A stretch of DNA of 64,000 bases from an uncultured Pelagibacteraceae bacterium (GTDB taxonomy: Bacteria > Pseudomonadota > Alphaproteobacteria > Pelagibacterales > Pelagibacteraceae), in assembly GCA_902543245.1 (NCBI GenBank), contig CACBXQ010000001.1, forward strand, positions 141,458 to 205,457, given 5' to 3'. Below the pieces are notes generated by a model. It saw only the letters and a program-made list of their open reading frames with translations, made no database searches and was not told the DNA's origin. Positions within the stretch are counted from its first letter, which is position 1. The number at the start of each line of letters is the position of its first letter. A program made the position numbers and the translations under genes. Positions 30,648 to 39,943 of the stretch are shown here, piece after piece.

Positions 30648-31835
30648 TTAAATATTGAAAATATTCACAAAATTTTTAGACAATTTTTTATTTTTTTTTC
30701 TTATTTCGTCAAAAAAGTTCCAAGCAAATACAAATATGTAATCAATTTTATTTTTTTTAGGTTTGTTTAAAATTTGTAGTTTTGTATTTGGTACAAACTT
30801 TTTATTTTTCAAAATATTATCATCAATTATGTAATCAATATGACGATCTATTTTAAAAAAATTAATTATAGTTGAGCCTTTAGCAGGTGCTCCATACCCA
30901 ATAATTGAATTATTGTTTTTTTTAATTTTTTTTATTTTATCTATTAATTTTTTTTTTCTAATGTTTATAAGTTTTTTAAATTTTTTATAAGGATAAATTG
31001 TGTTAATTTTAAACCTTTTTTCTTTATTCAAAAAGTTTTCTACACTTTTTTTCTTTAGGATTTTTTTATTTATTTTTTTTTTAATATATACTCTTATCGA
31101 TCCTCCATGAGTTTGAACCTGCTCTACATCAAAAATTTCTAAATTGAAATTGTTTAAAAAATTTTGTAAGGAATACACACTCCAAAAATTTACATGTTCA
31201 TGGTATATATTATCAAATGATCCTTCTTTTAACATCTTTACTAGATATTGTACCTCAATAACAAAAACACCATCAGCTCTGAGCATATTATTTACACATC
31301 TTGTAAATTCATTTAAATCATTCACATGTGCAAAAACATTGGAAGCGGTGATTAGATTAAATAAATTTGATTTCTTTTTTGCAAGTTTTTTATTTAAATA
31401 ACAATTATATGTTTTGATCCCAATTCTATTTGTAATATTTGACAATTGTTTGGCAGGTTCTATTCCAAACAAATTTTTATATTTACGATTATAAAATGGC
31501 TTCAAACCAATACCATCATTACTACCAATATCTAATATGTAAGAATATTTATTAAGATTAAAATATTTTATAAATTTAGAACAAGCAAAATCAAAATGTT
31601 TTACAAAGCTATTTGAAATTGATGATTTATACAGATATTTATCAAAAAGTTTTTTTGATGGCGCAATATATGAAAGTTGACAATTAAAGCATTTAGTGCA
31701 CAATTTTAAACCCAAGGGATATATTAAAGATCTACCTGGATTGTTTTCAAGGTTGTTTGCCAATGGTTGCTTACCAAGTGACAAAACATTTTTTAAACTT
31801 TTACTATTACAAACTCTACACTTTTTTGAAATCAT
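30648..31835 (-). CDS. Sugar C-methyltransferase (zinc-site N-domain, SAM domain, C-terminal domain)
   Basis: A 395-residue protein with the three-domain layout of deoxysugar C-methyltransferases such as TylC3/NovU. The N-terminal zinc-binding domain has CRVC near residue 6 and LCTKC near 42. The central SAM domain contains ILDIGSNDG, and the C-terminal domain contains IIGYGAPAKGSTIINFF. The family adds a methyl group to C3 of NDP-4-keto-6-deoxysugars, making branched sugars. It overlaps the Gfo/Idh gene upstream by 20 bp and is probably co-transcribed with it. Confidence 0.87.
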   Translation of the reverse strand: MISKKCRVCNSKSLKNVLSLGKQPLANNLENNPGRSLIYPLGLKLCTKCFNCQLSYIAPSKKLFDKYLYKSSISNSFVKHFDFACSKFIKYFNLNKYSYILDIGSNDGIGLKPFYNRKYKNLFGIEPAKQLSNITNRIGIKTYNCYLNKKLAKKKSNLFNLITASNVFAHVNDLNEFTRCVNNMLRADGVFVIEVQYLVKMLKEGSFDNIYHEHVNFWSVYSLQNFLNNFNLEIFDVEQVQTHGGSIRVYIKKKINKKILKKKSVENFLNKEKRFKINTIYPYKKFKKLINIRKKKLIDKIKKIKKNNNSIIGYGAPAKGSTIINFFKIDRHIDYIIDDNILKNKKFVPNTKLQILNKPKKNKIDYIFVFAWNFFDEIRKKNKKLSKNFVNIFNI

Positions 31836-32805
31836 ATTTTAAAAGATTATTGTTAATTTTGTTGCATATTTTTTCTGTTTTTGAAATTTGCCATATATAA
31901 CTATTATAATTTTTATTCTTTCTAAATAAACATTTATAATTTTCCCCAATTAAAGAGAGCATATTTTCTTTGTAATTATAATTTGATTTAATATTTAGTT
32001 TTTTATTGAAAATTTTAAGATAGTAATTTTTATACCAATTCGTATTCTTGGTACCAAAATCAATTTTAATTTTATCTGAGTCAAAAATATAATTATGCTT
32101 ATAATTTTTTTTTTCCTTCATACTAACAAAAAATGTAATTATTGACTTTCCCTTTTTAAATAATATTTTAATTTTCTCTAAGTTTTTTTTTTTGTCAGTC
32201 AATAAACTTATCTTATGTAATTTTATATCTCCAAATAAACTTATAAGGGAAAATATCACATGATTAAGATAATAATTGACAATTCCTCCTCCTTCTGAAA
32301 TAAAATTTTTCCAAGAAGTATTAAAATCTCTGTAGTAGTGATGAAAAAAATTAAGCTCAAATAATAAATTAAAATTTTTTATATTTTGAACCTTCATTTT
32401 TTTTAATTTTTTAAATATTTTTAAATTAGAATATGTGTAATTAACAAATATTTTAATTTTATTTTTCGCTGCATATTTTAAAAGAATCTTATAAACATTT
32501 TGATTAATAGATATTGGTTTTTCAAGCATCAAGTATTTAGTTTGTATTTTATTATTTGCGATAAATTTTATAAGAGACTCTTGAATAAATGGTTTTACAC
32601 AGCCTACTATCATGGTAAATTTATATTTTTTTAAAATTTCTTCATAATTATCACTTAAAAATAATTTTTTAGATTTATATATTTGCTTATCTTTAATATT
32701 TGGACTAACTAAAAATATATTGAATTCTTTGTACAAAGACCTAATAACCTTTAAATGACCCTTAACACCAAAATTTGTGCCTATAATGAGTATATTTTTT
32801 TCCAA
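31816..32805 (-). CDS. Gfo/Idh/MocA-family oxidoreductase
   Basis: A 329-residue protein with an N-terminal Rossmann domain (LIIGTNFGVKGHL) and the family catalytic motif EKPIS at about 95-99. GGGIVNYYLNH contains the usual histidine. The family oxidises or reduces sugars or NDP-sugars with NAD(P). The start is the TTG at 32805. An AAGGA ribosome site 6 bases upstream supports it and no ATG is suitably placed. It pairs with the C-methyltransferase and would provide a keto or reduced sugar intermediate. Confidence 0.8.
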   Translation of the reverse strand: MEKNILIIGTNFGVKGHLKVIRSLYKEFNIFLVSPNIKDKQIYKSKKLFLSDNYEEILKKYKFTMIVGCVKPFIQESLIKFIANNKIQTKYLMLEKPISINQNVYKILLKYAAKNKIKIFVNYTYSNLKIFKKLKKMKVQNIKNFNLLFELNFFHHYYRDFNTSWKNFISEGGGIVNYYLNHVIFSLISLFGDIKLHKISLLTDKKKNLEKIKILFKKGKSIITFFVSMKEKKNYKHNYIFDSDKIKIDFGTKNTNWYKNYYLKIFNKKLNIKSNYNYKENMLSLIGENYKCLFRKNKNYNSYIWQISKTEKICNKINNNLLKYDFKKV

Positions 32806-32830
32806 AAAAAATCCTTAAATAGTTTATTTT

Positions 32831-32860
32831 TATATAAATACCATTAAAATAAATTGTCAA
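32831..32860 (-). promoter_or_regulatory. Candidate strong promoter for the Gfo/Idh-C-methyltransferase pair
   Basis: On the minus strand a perfect -35 TTGACA (32855-32860) is followed after 18 bases by TATATA (32831-32836), or after 17 bases by TTATAT. A leader of about 20 bases and an AAGGA ribosome site precede the TTG start. It is the best-looking promoter in the island. Confidence 0.5.
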
Positions 32861-32885
32861 TTTAAATTAAAATACATAGTGATTA

Positions 32886-33536
32886 ATGAGTAGACTTAAC
32901 TTTTATAAAAAAAATATATTACAGAATATTCAAGATAAAAATTCAAAAATTCTTGTTTTAGGAGCTGGTAAGCTCGATCATGATGTATTTAACGAATTGG
33001 GATTTAAAAACGTATCGTTAAGTAATTATAATAATATTGAAGGACCTATTGAACTAAAAAATTTATTATTACAAGATATTAATTTGCCTGATAATGAGTA
33101 TGATTATTGTGTTGCTCATGCATGTATTCATCACAGTTCTAAACCTCATAATTCTATTCTTGAGATGTATAGAGTTTCAAAAAAAGGATTTTTAGTAATT
33201 GAAGCTAATGATTGCTTTTTGACACGTTTAGCATGCAAACTAGGTTATGCAGAAGAATTTGAAAAAAGTGCTATTGTTAAGAATAAAACTCATGGAGGTG
33301 TTGATAATACGAATATTCCTAATTATGTATTTAGATGGACTGAAAGAGAAGTTTACAAACTACTTTCTTCCTATAAACCAAACATAAAACATAAAATTAT
33401 TTTTAATTATGCGAATGATATTAAGTTTACTAACAGATTTATTATAAAAATATTTTTTAAAATTTTTTTTATGATTTTTAGTAAACAACAGAATCTTTTT
33501 TCTTTTTTCGTAAAAAAGACTAATTTTCCTCAATAA
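32886..33536 (+). CDS. Class I SAM-dependent methyltransferase
   Basis: A 216-residue protein with motif I ILVLGAGKLDHD at about residues 22-33 and an acidic motif II region. A Methyltransf_11-like HACIHHSSKPHNSILEMYRV stretch (about 79-98) is followed by KKGFLVIE. The acceptor is probably a sugar hydroxyl, inferred from context. It is divergent from the Gfo/Idh gene, and its 3' end overlaps the convergent membrane protein gene by 17 bp. Confidence 0.8.
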   Translation: MSRLNFYKKNILQNIQDKNSKILVLGAGKLDHDVFNELGFKNVSLSNYNNIEGPIELKNLLLQDINLPDNEYDYCVAHACIHHSSKPHNSILEMYRVSKKGFLVIEANDCFLTRLACKLGYAEEFEKSAIVKNKTHGGVDNTNIPNYVFRWTEREVYKLLSSYKPNIKHKIIFNYANDIKFTNRFIIKIFFKIFFMIFSKQQNLFSFFVKKTNFPQ

Positions 33537-35169
33537 ATTTAAGATAACCAAATTTATTTTTTTCAATTAAAAAATTATGATTATCATTAATCTTACAAAT
33601 TGGCTGTATATCGTAACAAAAACCATCATCACTTGTATTTCTATAAACTTTCATATTGCCAACATTTTTAACATAATTAAAGTTTTCATAATTATAGCTT
33701 CTCAAAAAAATATTCTTATCAAAAACATAATTCAGATTTTCATGGTTTTTAAAAAGTAAACCAACGAGAATAAATAAAAAAAATATTTTTATTTTAATAA
33801 AATGTTTGTAAATATATTTTGGTATTAAATTAACAATTAATAAAATTGGTAAAGTAATAAATAAACCTAGGATAAATCTTATATCTGGGGCTTGCAACCA
33901 AAGAACAAAACAAAGAATATGTGCAAGTATTAGCAATAATATATTTTTTTTAATTTTTTTTGTCTCTGTGATATTAAATATAAATGGAATAATTATGATA
34001 AAAATAATTATGAAAAAGATTTGTGTCAGTGAATTGCTTAAGAAATAGTTTTTAAACCAAGGTATAAACCATTCATAGGTATAAATTGAGTAATTAAGAT
34101 CCATAAATTTTTCGTTTGTTGGGGCAGTTCTTGCAAAAGATTTTACTATATTGCTATATTCATTTATATTTTCTGGAGATAAATAATTTTTGAAGCCAAA
34201 GCAGGTAAATTTTACTGGAAACAGCATACAACCGTTATTTACTAAACTTCTAACAATCCATAAAAAAAATGAAGATACAATAAATAATTTAAAAAAAATT
34301 TCTTTAAAAAAAAATTTTTTTTGAAATTCTAAAAAAATTGGTAATAATAAAATTGGAAAATAACTTATTCTACAAAATACAACTAATGTTGATAATATCA
34401 AAATATATCTTCTATATTCCACTCTACTAAATTGAAGATTCTTTAAATAAAAATAAATAAGTAAAATGAAGAATATCATTGCTGGAAACTCTGAGCCTAA
34501 AGAGCCTAAATGCATTAAAATTATTCCATTTCCAAAAGGATGAATTAAACTATAAAAAAGAACAAATAAACTGCTTAAAATAATAAATATTTTATAATCT
34601 TTTATTTTTTTTTCAAAAGAATTTAATACTTCACTTATTAGAATATAAACTGGTATAAAGTTAAATAATAGTGCATAAGTTAATTCGAAAATTTTTATAT
34701 TCCCCAGACTTAAAAATAATTGCCATGGTGAAACCATTGCCATTCTGTCATCTAATAGAACTAGGTTCATAACTATTTTATAATTATAATTCCAATTTAA
34801 TAATTGATGATGATATAGCTGGGTATCGTAGGTTGGTCCGTTTGATGAGTTTATTAATATAACTAAAAAATTGATTAATAATATTAACCTAAAATTTTTA
34901 AGCTTTATTATTTTTTTTTTTAGGTAGAAAATAAACAAAAAAAAACCAATCAAGAAGATTGGATAAACTATAATTTTCAAAGCTAAAAAAAAATGTAAAA
35001 GCAAAAGTAATGTGACTAAAAAAAATATACCATAAAGTATATCTATATTTCTAACCTCAATATCTACATTTTTTAATTGAACACTTTTAGTGGTTAATAG
35101 TTTAAAAAAAGCAGAATAGCCATATAAGGAAGTAAGTAAAAATATAAAAGAAAAGAATGCAACAAACAT
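33520..35169 (-). CDS. Large polytopic membrane protein, glycan-island family A (copy 2)
   Basis: A 549-residue protein with about 12 membrane segments. It shares with the 26200 protein a TYDTQLYH motif, a loop beginning NNGCMLFP with a second cysteine four residues on, and a C-terminal DGFC-x6-C motif. The spacing of cysteines is the same in both. No catalytic assignment can be made. The layout suits a GT-C-like transferase or polymer-handling protein. It begins 8 bp after the next upstream gene on the minus strand. Confidence 0.7.
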   Translation of the reverse strand: MFVAFFSFIFLLTSLYGYSAFFKLLTTKSVQLKNVDIEVRNIDILYGIFFLVTLLLLLHFFLALKIIVYPIFLIGFFLFIFYLKKKIIKLKNFRLILLINFLVILINSSNGPTYDTQLYHHQLLNWNYNYKIVMNLVLLDDRMAMVSPWQLFLSLGNIKIFELTYALLFNFIPVYILISEVLNSFEKKIKDYKIFIILSSLFVLFYSLIHPFGNGIILMHLGSLGSEFPAMIFFILLIYFYLKNLQFSRVEYRRYILILSTLVVFCRISYFPILLLPIFLEFQKKFFFKEIFFKLFIVSSFFLWIVRSLVNNGCMLFPVKFTCFGFKNYLSPENINEYSNIVKSFARTAPTNEKFMDLNYSIYTYEWFIPWFKNYFLSNSLTQIFFIIIFIIIIPFIFNITETKKIKKNILLLILAHILCFVLWLQAPDIRFILGLFITLPILLIVNLIPKYIYKHFIKIKIFFLFILVGLLFKNHENLNYVFDKNIFLRSYNYENFNYVKNVGNMKVYRNTSDDGFCYDIQPICKINDNHNFLIEKNKFGYLKFIEEN

Positions 35170-35176
35170 ATTTAAT

Positions 35177-36331
35177 TTAGTTGAGTTTTAACCCTTTTGA
35201 AATTTTTTTGCCAAATTCACTGTTCACATCTATCCAACAATTTATTTTACTTCTACTCTCTAAATAATCAAAAAAATAACCTTTTTTAAATTCTGGTTTT
35301 AACTTCACTCCTGTTGCTATAATTGGCGCACATCTATCTTTGTTTACATGAATTATTTCTAAAGGTTCAAATTTAATAACCCACGAAAATATATTTATAG
35401 CTATTAATATTAAAATAATTTTTTTATTAAAATATTTATAAATCAAATAATAAAAAAAAATTAATGATGGTTGTAAATATGATAATTCAGCAGGAATATA
35501 TAAAAAAATTAAGAGATTTGCTGCTATTAGATAAAAAATTAATTTTTCCTTTGGTGCAGAAAATTTATTATATTTTTTTGCGCCGAAAAAATAAATTAGT
35601 AAAAGCAATTGAATAAAACCAATTGTTACACTTGTTTTGTAAATAAACCTTGCAAAATACCCTAAGAAACCTGACTCTGGTCTTCCTGCGCGTAACCAAT
35701 CAAGTCCTAGTTCACTGTATATCCACACGGGAACATAAAATAAACATCCAACAAAAATTGATGACAAAATTATTTGTATTTTTCTTGACTTTGCTAAAAC
35801 AAAATCTAAATCACTAAAATAAATGGCAATTAAAACAAACGGTGCAAAATTAATTCTTGTGCCAATGCATATTCCAAATAAAATTACTGCTAGTTCAATT
35901 TTATTTTTCACCAAGAAGTAGTATCCAGATGAAAAAAATAAGAAAGCAATTGAATAGTCAACGGGTTCGAGGTTATCAAAAAAAAGAATTGGACTAGAAA
36001 TTATTAATAGTAAAAATAAAAAAAAATTATTTTTTTCTACTTTTTTTTCAAAACTACAGAAAAAAAAGAAACCTCCTAAAATAAAACATGCAAATATGAC
36101 TAAATTAATTGCAAAACTACCAAAATATAAAGAAATAAAGCCAATAATAAATTCTGCTACGGGATAACCAGTAAATCTACTGGTCATAAAATTTCCATTT
36201 AAAAAATTTAAAAAGGTACCGATCATTGGTAGTGTATCTTCATCAGAGCCATATCCACCAATAAAGCAAAGGTAAAACCCTAGTAGTATCGTCAGTGAAA
36301 GAATAGTTTTTATAGTAAGGTTAGTGTACAT
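35177..36331 (-). CDS. Polytopic membrane protein, GT-C glycosyltransferase-like
   Basis: A 384-residue protein with about ten membrane segments. The start is placed at the ATG at 36331. The frame continues upstream to 36514, but that part overlaps the divergent gene's start and looks non-membrane. The first periplasmic loop contains acidic residues in GYGSDEDTLP, as in GT-C enzymes that use a polyprenyl-phosphate sugar. No closer family can be named. It lies upstream of the family A membrane protein with an 7-bp gap. Confidence 0.68.
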   Translation of the reverse strand: MYTNLTIKTILSLTILLGFYLCFIGGYGSDEDTLPMIGTFLNFLNGNFMTSRFTGYPVAEFIIGFISLYFGSFAINLVIFACFILGGFFFFCSFEKKVEKNNFFLFLLLIISSPILFFDNLEPVDYSIAFLFFSSGYYFLVKNKIELAVILFGICIGTRINFAPFVLIAIYFSDLDFVLAKSRKIQIILSSIFVGCLFYVPVWIYSELGLDWLRAGRPESGFLGYFARFIYKTSVTIGFIQLLLLIYFFGAKKYNKFSAPKEKLIFYLIAANLLIFLYIPAELSYLQPSLIFFYYLIYKYFNKKIILILIAINIFSWVIKFEPLEIIHVNKDRCAPIIATGVKLKPEFKKGYFFDYLESRSKINCWIDVNSEFGKKISKGLKLN

Positions 36332-36383
36332 TGTAAATGTGCTAATGTAATTATTTATTCTGTAGACACAACATAAAATTAAT

Positions 36384-38210
36384 ATGTATAATTTAGAAAA
36401 TATATTTATACCTTTTTTTTCTCCAATTATATCGATAATAATATTCTTTGGACTCCATTTTTTTGGTAAAAAAATAGTTAACTTTCTTAAATTAGAAGAA
36501 TTAATATCTCGCATCTCAAATTCTTCATTTCAATACTCTTTGATAGGTATAGTTTTTACAACTTTTTTTTTATATCCAATTATAATTTTAAATAAATTTA
36601 ATTTAATTTTTATTAATTTTTTATCTTATCTACTTATATTTTTTGGTATTTTTTTTTTAATAAAAAAATTTAGAAAGACTCCCATAAAATTTAATGAATT
36701 AAATATTGAAGCAAAGATAATATACTTAATAATTATTGGGTATGTTTTGCTTGCATTATCTCCGACAACAAATGCTGACTCTTTAGATTATCATCTTGGT
36801 ATTCCAATGTATATTTTGAACAATGAAATTTATCCAAATTTTAAATTTTGGTTTCATTTTGCTATTTCAGGATCTGGGGAAATTTTTTATATTTTATCAC
36901 TAATAAATCATGCAGAGCAACTTCCTGCTTTAACACAGATATCAAGTATTCTTAGTCTATTAGGAATAATTTTAAAACGTACAAAATTATCTGAAAATAA
37001 AAATAATTACAAATTAGCTCTGATAATGATTAGCTGTCCAGTTTTAATATTTTTTGCAGCTTCGGCAAAAGTTCAATTAATTTATGTAGCAGGCTCATCA
37101 CTTATTTTTACTCTAATTTTTTTTAGTAATGAAAAAGAAATATTAAGTAAGAATTTCTTTATTTTTACAACCATCATTTTAATAACAGCAATAAGTGCAA
37201 AATTTTCATTCGTTTTAAGCTCAATATTACTATGGAGTTATATATTTTATATTTCTTTAAAAAAAAAATTAACTTTTCATTTATTATTAATTTCTTTTAT
37301 TGTGTTTAGTTATATATTTGTTCCGAAAATAACTCATAGAATTGATCTTTATAATTTGGATTTTTTGCAATCAATAATTTTTCCTTTACCTATAAATATG
37401 TATGGTTATTCTCAATTATATAATTCGTTAACTTCATGTGGTTACAATGGATGCTTTCCATACTGGCTGGTTTTCCCAAAAAATTTGGGGACTTTTACTG
37501 AAAGCCTTGGTATCGGCAGTCTAGCTATCTTTATTTTAAATTTTAAAAAAGATAATAAGTTAATTATAATATTATTATTAATATCAGTACAAATTATTGC
37601 GTCGCATTCTTTTGGTCCTAACAATGCCAGATGGTATTTAGAACCATTTATGTGGTCATTAATTACATTAAAATATTACGGTATTAAAAATAATAATATT
37701 GAAAAAATTTTTTACAAATTGGGTTTTTTACAGTCAATTTTGATAATTGCTCCAATAATTTATGGTGTTTATTCGTTAACTCCTGGAAGTCTCTCAGAAA
37801 ATTCTCGTTTTAAAGTTATGACTAAAAATGCTGATGGCTATGAATTATTTAAATGGGTGAATGAGATTAGAAAAAAAAATGATATTATTTTATCAACTCA
37901 CAGATCATTCTCACTTGGAGGACATAATGTAATACCAGGTGATATCCTAATGTATATAGAGCCAAATGATAAAAGAGCAATAGTGTATTTTGAAGAAATA
38001 AAAAAATTAAAACCAAATCTAATATTGTTTTACGACGATAAAAAGTATTTTAAAAATCTAAAAAATTGTATTGGAAAATTGTTACATTATAAAAAAAATG
38101 TTGCCAAAAAAGCTTCAAGAAATCCCTTTAATAGAGTTTCAAGAAATTATGATGGATTCATTTATGAATTACATTATGAAAAATTGCCATTTTGTTTAGT
38201 AAAAAATTAA
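36384..38210 (+). CDS. Large polytopic membrane protein, glycan-island family A (copy 3)
   Basis: A 608-residue protein with about 12 membrane segments and a soluble C-terminal part of about 120 residues. It has the family motif NADSLDYHLGIP at about 130-141 and a cysteine pair in SCGYNGCFPYWLVFP. The C-terminal domain includes LSTHRSFSLGG and a tail with a single cysteine, so it is the most divergent of the three copies. Its function is not recognised; a GT-C-like role is inference. Its 3' end overlaps the convergent carbamoyltransferase gene by 4 bp. Confidence 0.7.
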   Translation: MYNLENIFIPFFSPIISIIIFFGLHFFGKKIVNFLKLEELISRISNSSFQYSLIGIVFTTFFLYPIIILNKFNLIFINFLSYLLIFFGIFFLIKKFRKTPIKFNELNIEAKIIYLIIIGYVLLALSPTTNADSLDYHLGIPMYILNNEIYPNFKFWFHFAISGSGEIFYILSLINHAEQLPALTQISSILSLLGIILKRTKLSENKNNYKLALIMISCPVLIFFAASAKVQLIYVAGSSLIFTLIFFSNEKEILSKNFFIFTTIILITAISAKFSFVLSSILLWSYIFYISLKKKLTFHLLLISFIVFSYIFVPKITHRIDLYNLDFLQSIIFPLPINMYGYSQLYNSLTSCGYNGCFPYWLVFPKNLGTFTESLGIGSLAIFILNFKKDNKLIIILLLISVQIIASHSFGPNNARWYLEPFMWSLITLKYYGIKNNNIEKIFYKLGFLQSILIIAPIIYGVYSLTPGSLSENSRFKVMTKNADGYELFKWVNEIRKKNDIILSTHRSFSLGGHNVIPGDILMYIEPNDKRAIVYFEEIKKLKPNLILFYDDKKYFKNLKNCIGKLLHYKKNVAKKASRNPFNRVSRNYDGFIYELHYEKLPFCLVKN

Positions 38211-39943
38211 TTTTTTTTTAAAAAAAGATAATTTTCTATAACTAGTGCATCAATTTCTGTTAAGGAAAATGATTTAAAGACATCATCAGGTGATAAGCAA
38301 ATAGGTTCATCAATATTCAATGATGTATTCAATAGTAGAGGGTTATTTGTGATTTCATTAAATCTTTTAAGTAAATTAAAAAATTTTTTATTATTTTGTT
38401 CATTCACAGACTGAATTCTAGAAGATCCATCCACATGGACTATTGCCGGATATTTTTCTTTTGTTTTAGATTTTGCTCGAAATACGAAATTCATATTAGG
38501 AAAATTATTACTGTCAGTTTCAAACAAGTCTGTTACATAATCCTGCAATACAGAAGCTGCAAAAGGTCGAAATTGTTCCCTCAACTTTATTTTTGTATTT
38601 AAAATTTCTTTTCCATCTTTAATTGCTGCATCAATTAGAATACTCCTATTGCCAAGCGCCCTTGGTCCCCATTCAAGTCTGTCTTGAAACCAACCAACAA
38701 CTTTTTTGTTTTTTAATAAATTAACTGTTTTATTTATAACCTCGTCAAAATTTTTAAATTTCTCAATGCTAAAGCTATCTAAAATATTTCGATTTTTTGA
38801 AATCGAATTTTCAATTTCATTTTCTGAAAAAGAAGGTCCAAGAAAGTAATTACTGAATCTTGGAAATTTATATTTTTTTTCTTTACTTAAAAATCTTAAT
38901 GCTGACCCTAATGCCCCACCTGCGTCTCCAACATTTGCATGAATATGAATATTTTTGAAATTATTCTGTTCAATAATTTTACCATTAAGAACTGAATTAA
39001 AAATACATCCTCCTGATAAACATAGATTCTCTGACATATTTTCTAAATATAAATTATGAGTAATTTTTAGAATTATTTCTTCAAACCTATTTTGTAATGA
39101 GGACGCTATATCCTTATGATTTTGTGTTACCTCTTCATTATATTTTCTAGATTGTCCTAACAAATTATCAAGATTTTTTGAAAATAAATTTTCAAATACT
39201 GGCTTTTCCGATAAACCTTCTTTAAATGATAATTTTTTTTGATGAACAAAGTATTCTAAATTAATTTCAAAGTTATATGGTGGTTTAAATATTATTAGGT
39301 TCTCAAATTCCTTTTTATATTTTGGCTCTCCATAAGCTGCTAAGGCCATGACTTTATATTCGTCACCATATTTTTTAAATCCTAAAAATTGTGTAATTGC
39401 TTGATAAACTATTCCTAAAGAATGAGGGTACAGATTTTTACTTGTAATACTTACTTCATTGTTCTTACAATATGATATTTCCATTGAAGAAAAGTCACCA
39501 GTTCCATCAATTGATAAACCAACTGCATTATCAAATCCAGAAGTGAAATAACTACTTGAAATGTGAGCCTCATGATGGGGAATAAATTTAATTTTTTTCT
39601 CACAATTTATGCCAAAGTAATCAATAAATAAATTTGATAAAGATCTTTTACTATACAAATTAGCAATCTTATTTAGTAAATTTGATGATTGCAGATTAGA
39701 TAATAGAAACTTTGTTCTTTCAAATAAATTATATTTTAAGTTATAATTAACTGTAATGTAATCTACTTCCTCAAGATTAACACCTGCATGTTTTAAACAA
39801 TAATTAATTGCATTAAATGGAAATCCCGTGAAATGTTTTATTCTAGTAAATCTTTCCTCTTCACAACACGCCTCAATTTTATCATTTATCACTATACATG
39901 CTGAGGTATCTGCGTGAAATACATTTATTCCTAAAACTATCAT
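38207..39943 (-). CDS. NodU/CmcH-family O-carbamoyltransferase
   Basis: A 578-residue enzyme with an N-terminal Kae1-like domain (LGINVFHADTSACIVIND, EEERFTRIKH, PHHEAHISS) and the C-terminal YrdC-related carbamoyltransferase domain (GWFQDRLEWGPRALGNRS). The metal-binding histidines in PHHEAH and the LCLSGGCIFNSV motif are present. The family transfers a carbamoyl group from carbamoyl phosphate, through a carbamoyl-adenylate, to a sugar hydroxyl. It is the last gene of the minus-strand O-antigen run and overlaps its upstream neighbour by 4 bp. Confidence 0.92.
   Translation of the reverse strand: MIVLGINVFHADTSACIVINDKIEACCEEERFTRIKHFTGFPFNAINYCLKHAGVNLEEVDYITVNYNLKYNLFERTKFLLSNLQSSNLLNKIANLYSKRSLSNLFIDYFGINCEKKIKFIPHHEAHISSSYFTSGFDNAVGLSIDGTGDFSSMEISYCKNNEVSITSKNLYPHSLGIVYQAITQFLGFKKYGDEYKVMALAAYGEPKYKKEFENLIIFKPPYNFEINLEYFVHQKKLSFKEGLSEKPVFENLFSKNLDNLLGQSRKYNEEVTQNHKDIASSLQNRFEEIILKITHNLYLENMSENLCLSGGCIFNSVLNGKIIEQNNFKNIHIHANVGDAGGALGSALRFLSKEKKYKFPRFSNYFLGPSFSENEIENSISKNRNILDSFSIEKFKNFDEVINKTVNLLKNKKVVGWFQDRLEWGPRALGNRSILIDAAIKDGKEILNTKIKLREQFRPFAASVLQDYVTDLFETDSNNFPNMNFVFRAKSKTKEKYPAIVHVDGSSRIQSVNEQNNKKFFNLLKRFNEITNNPLLLNTSLNIDEPICLSPDDVFKSFSLTEIDALVIENYLFLKKN

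Noticed and set aside
36332..36514. N-terminal extension of the membrane protein at 35177
   Set aside because: The 61 extra residues overlap the first part of the divergent family A gene, whose N-terminus is membrane-like and needed. The ATG at 36331 fits better.
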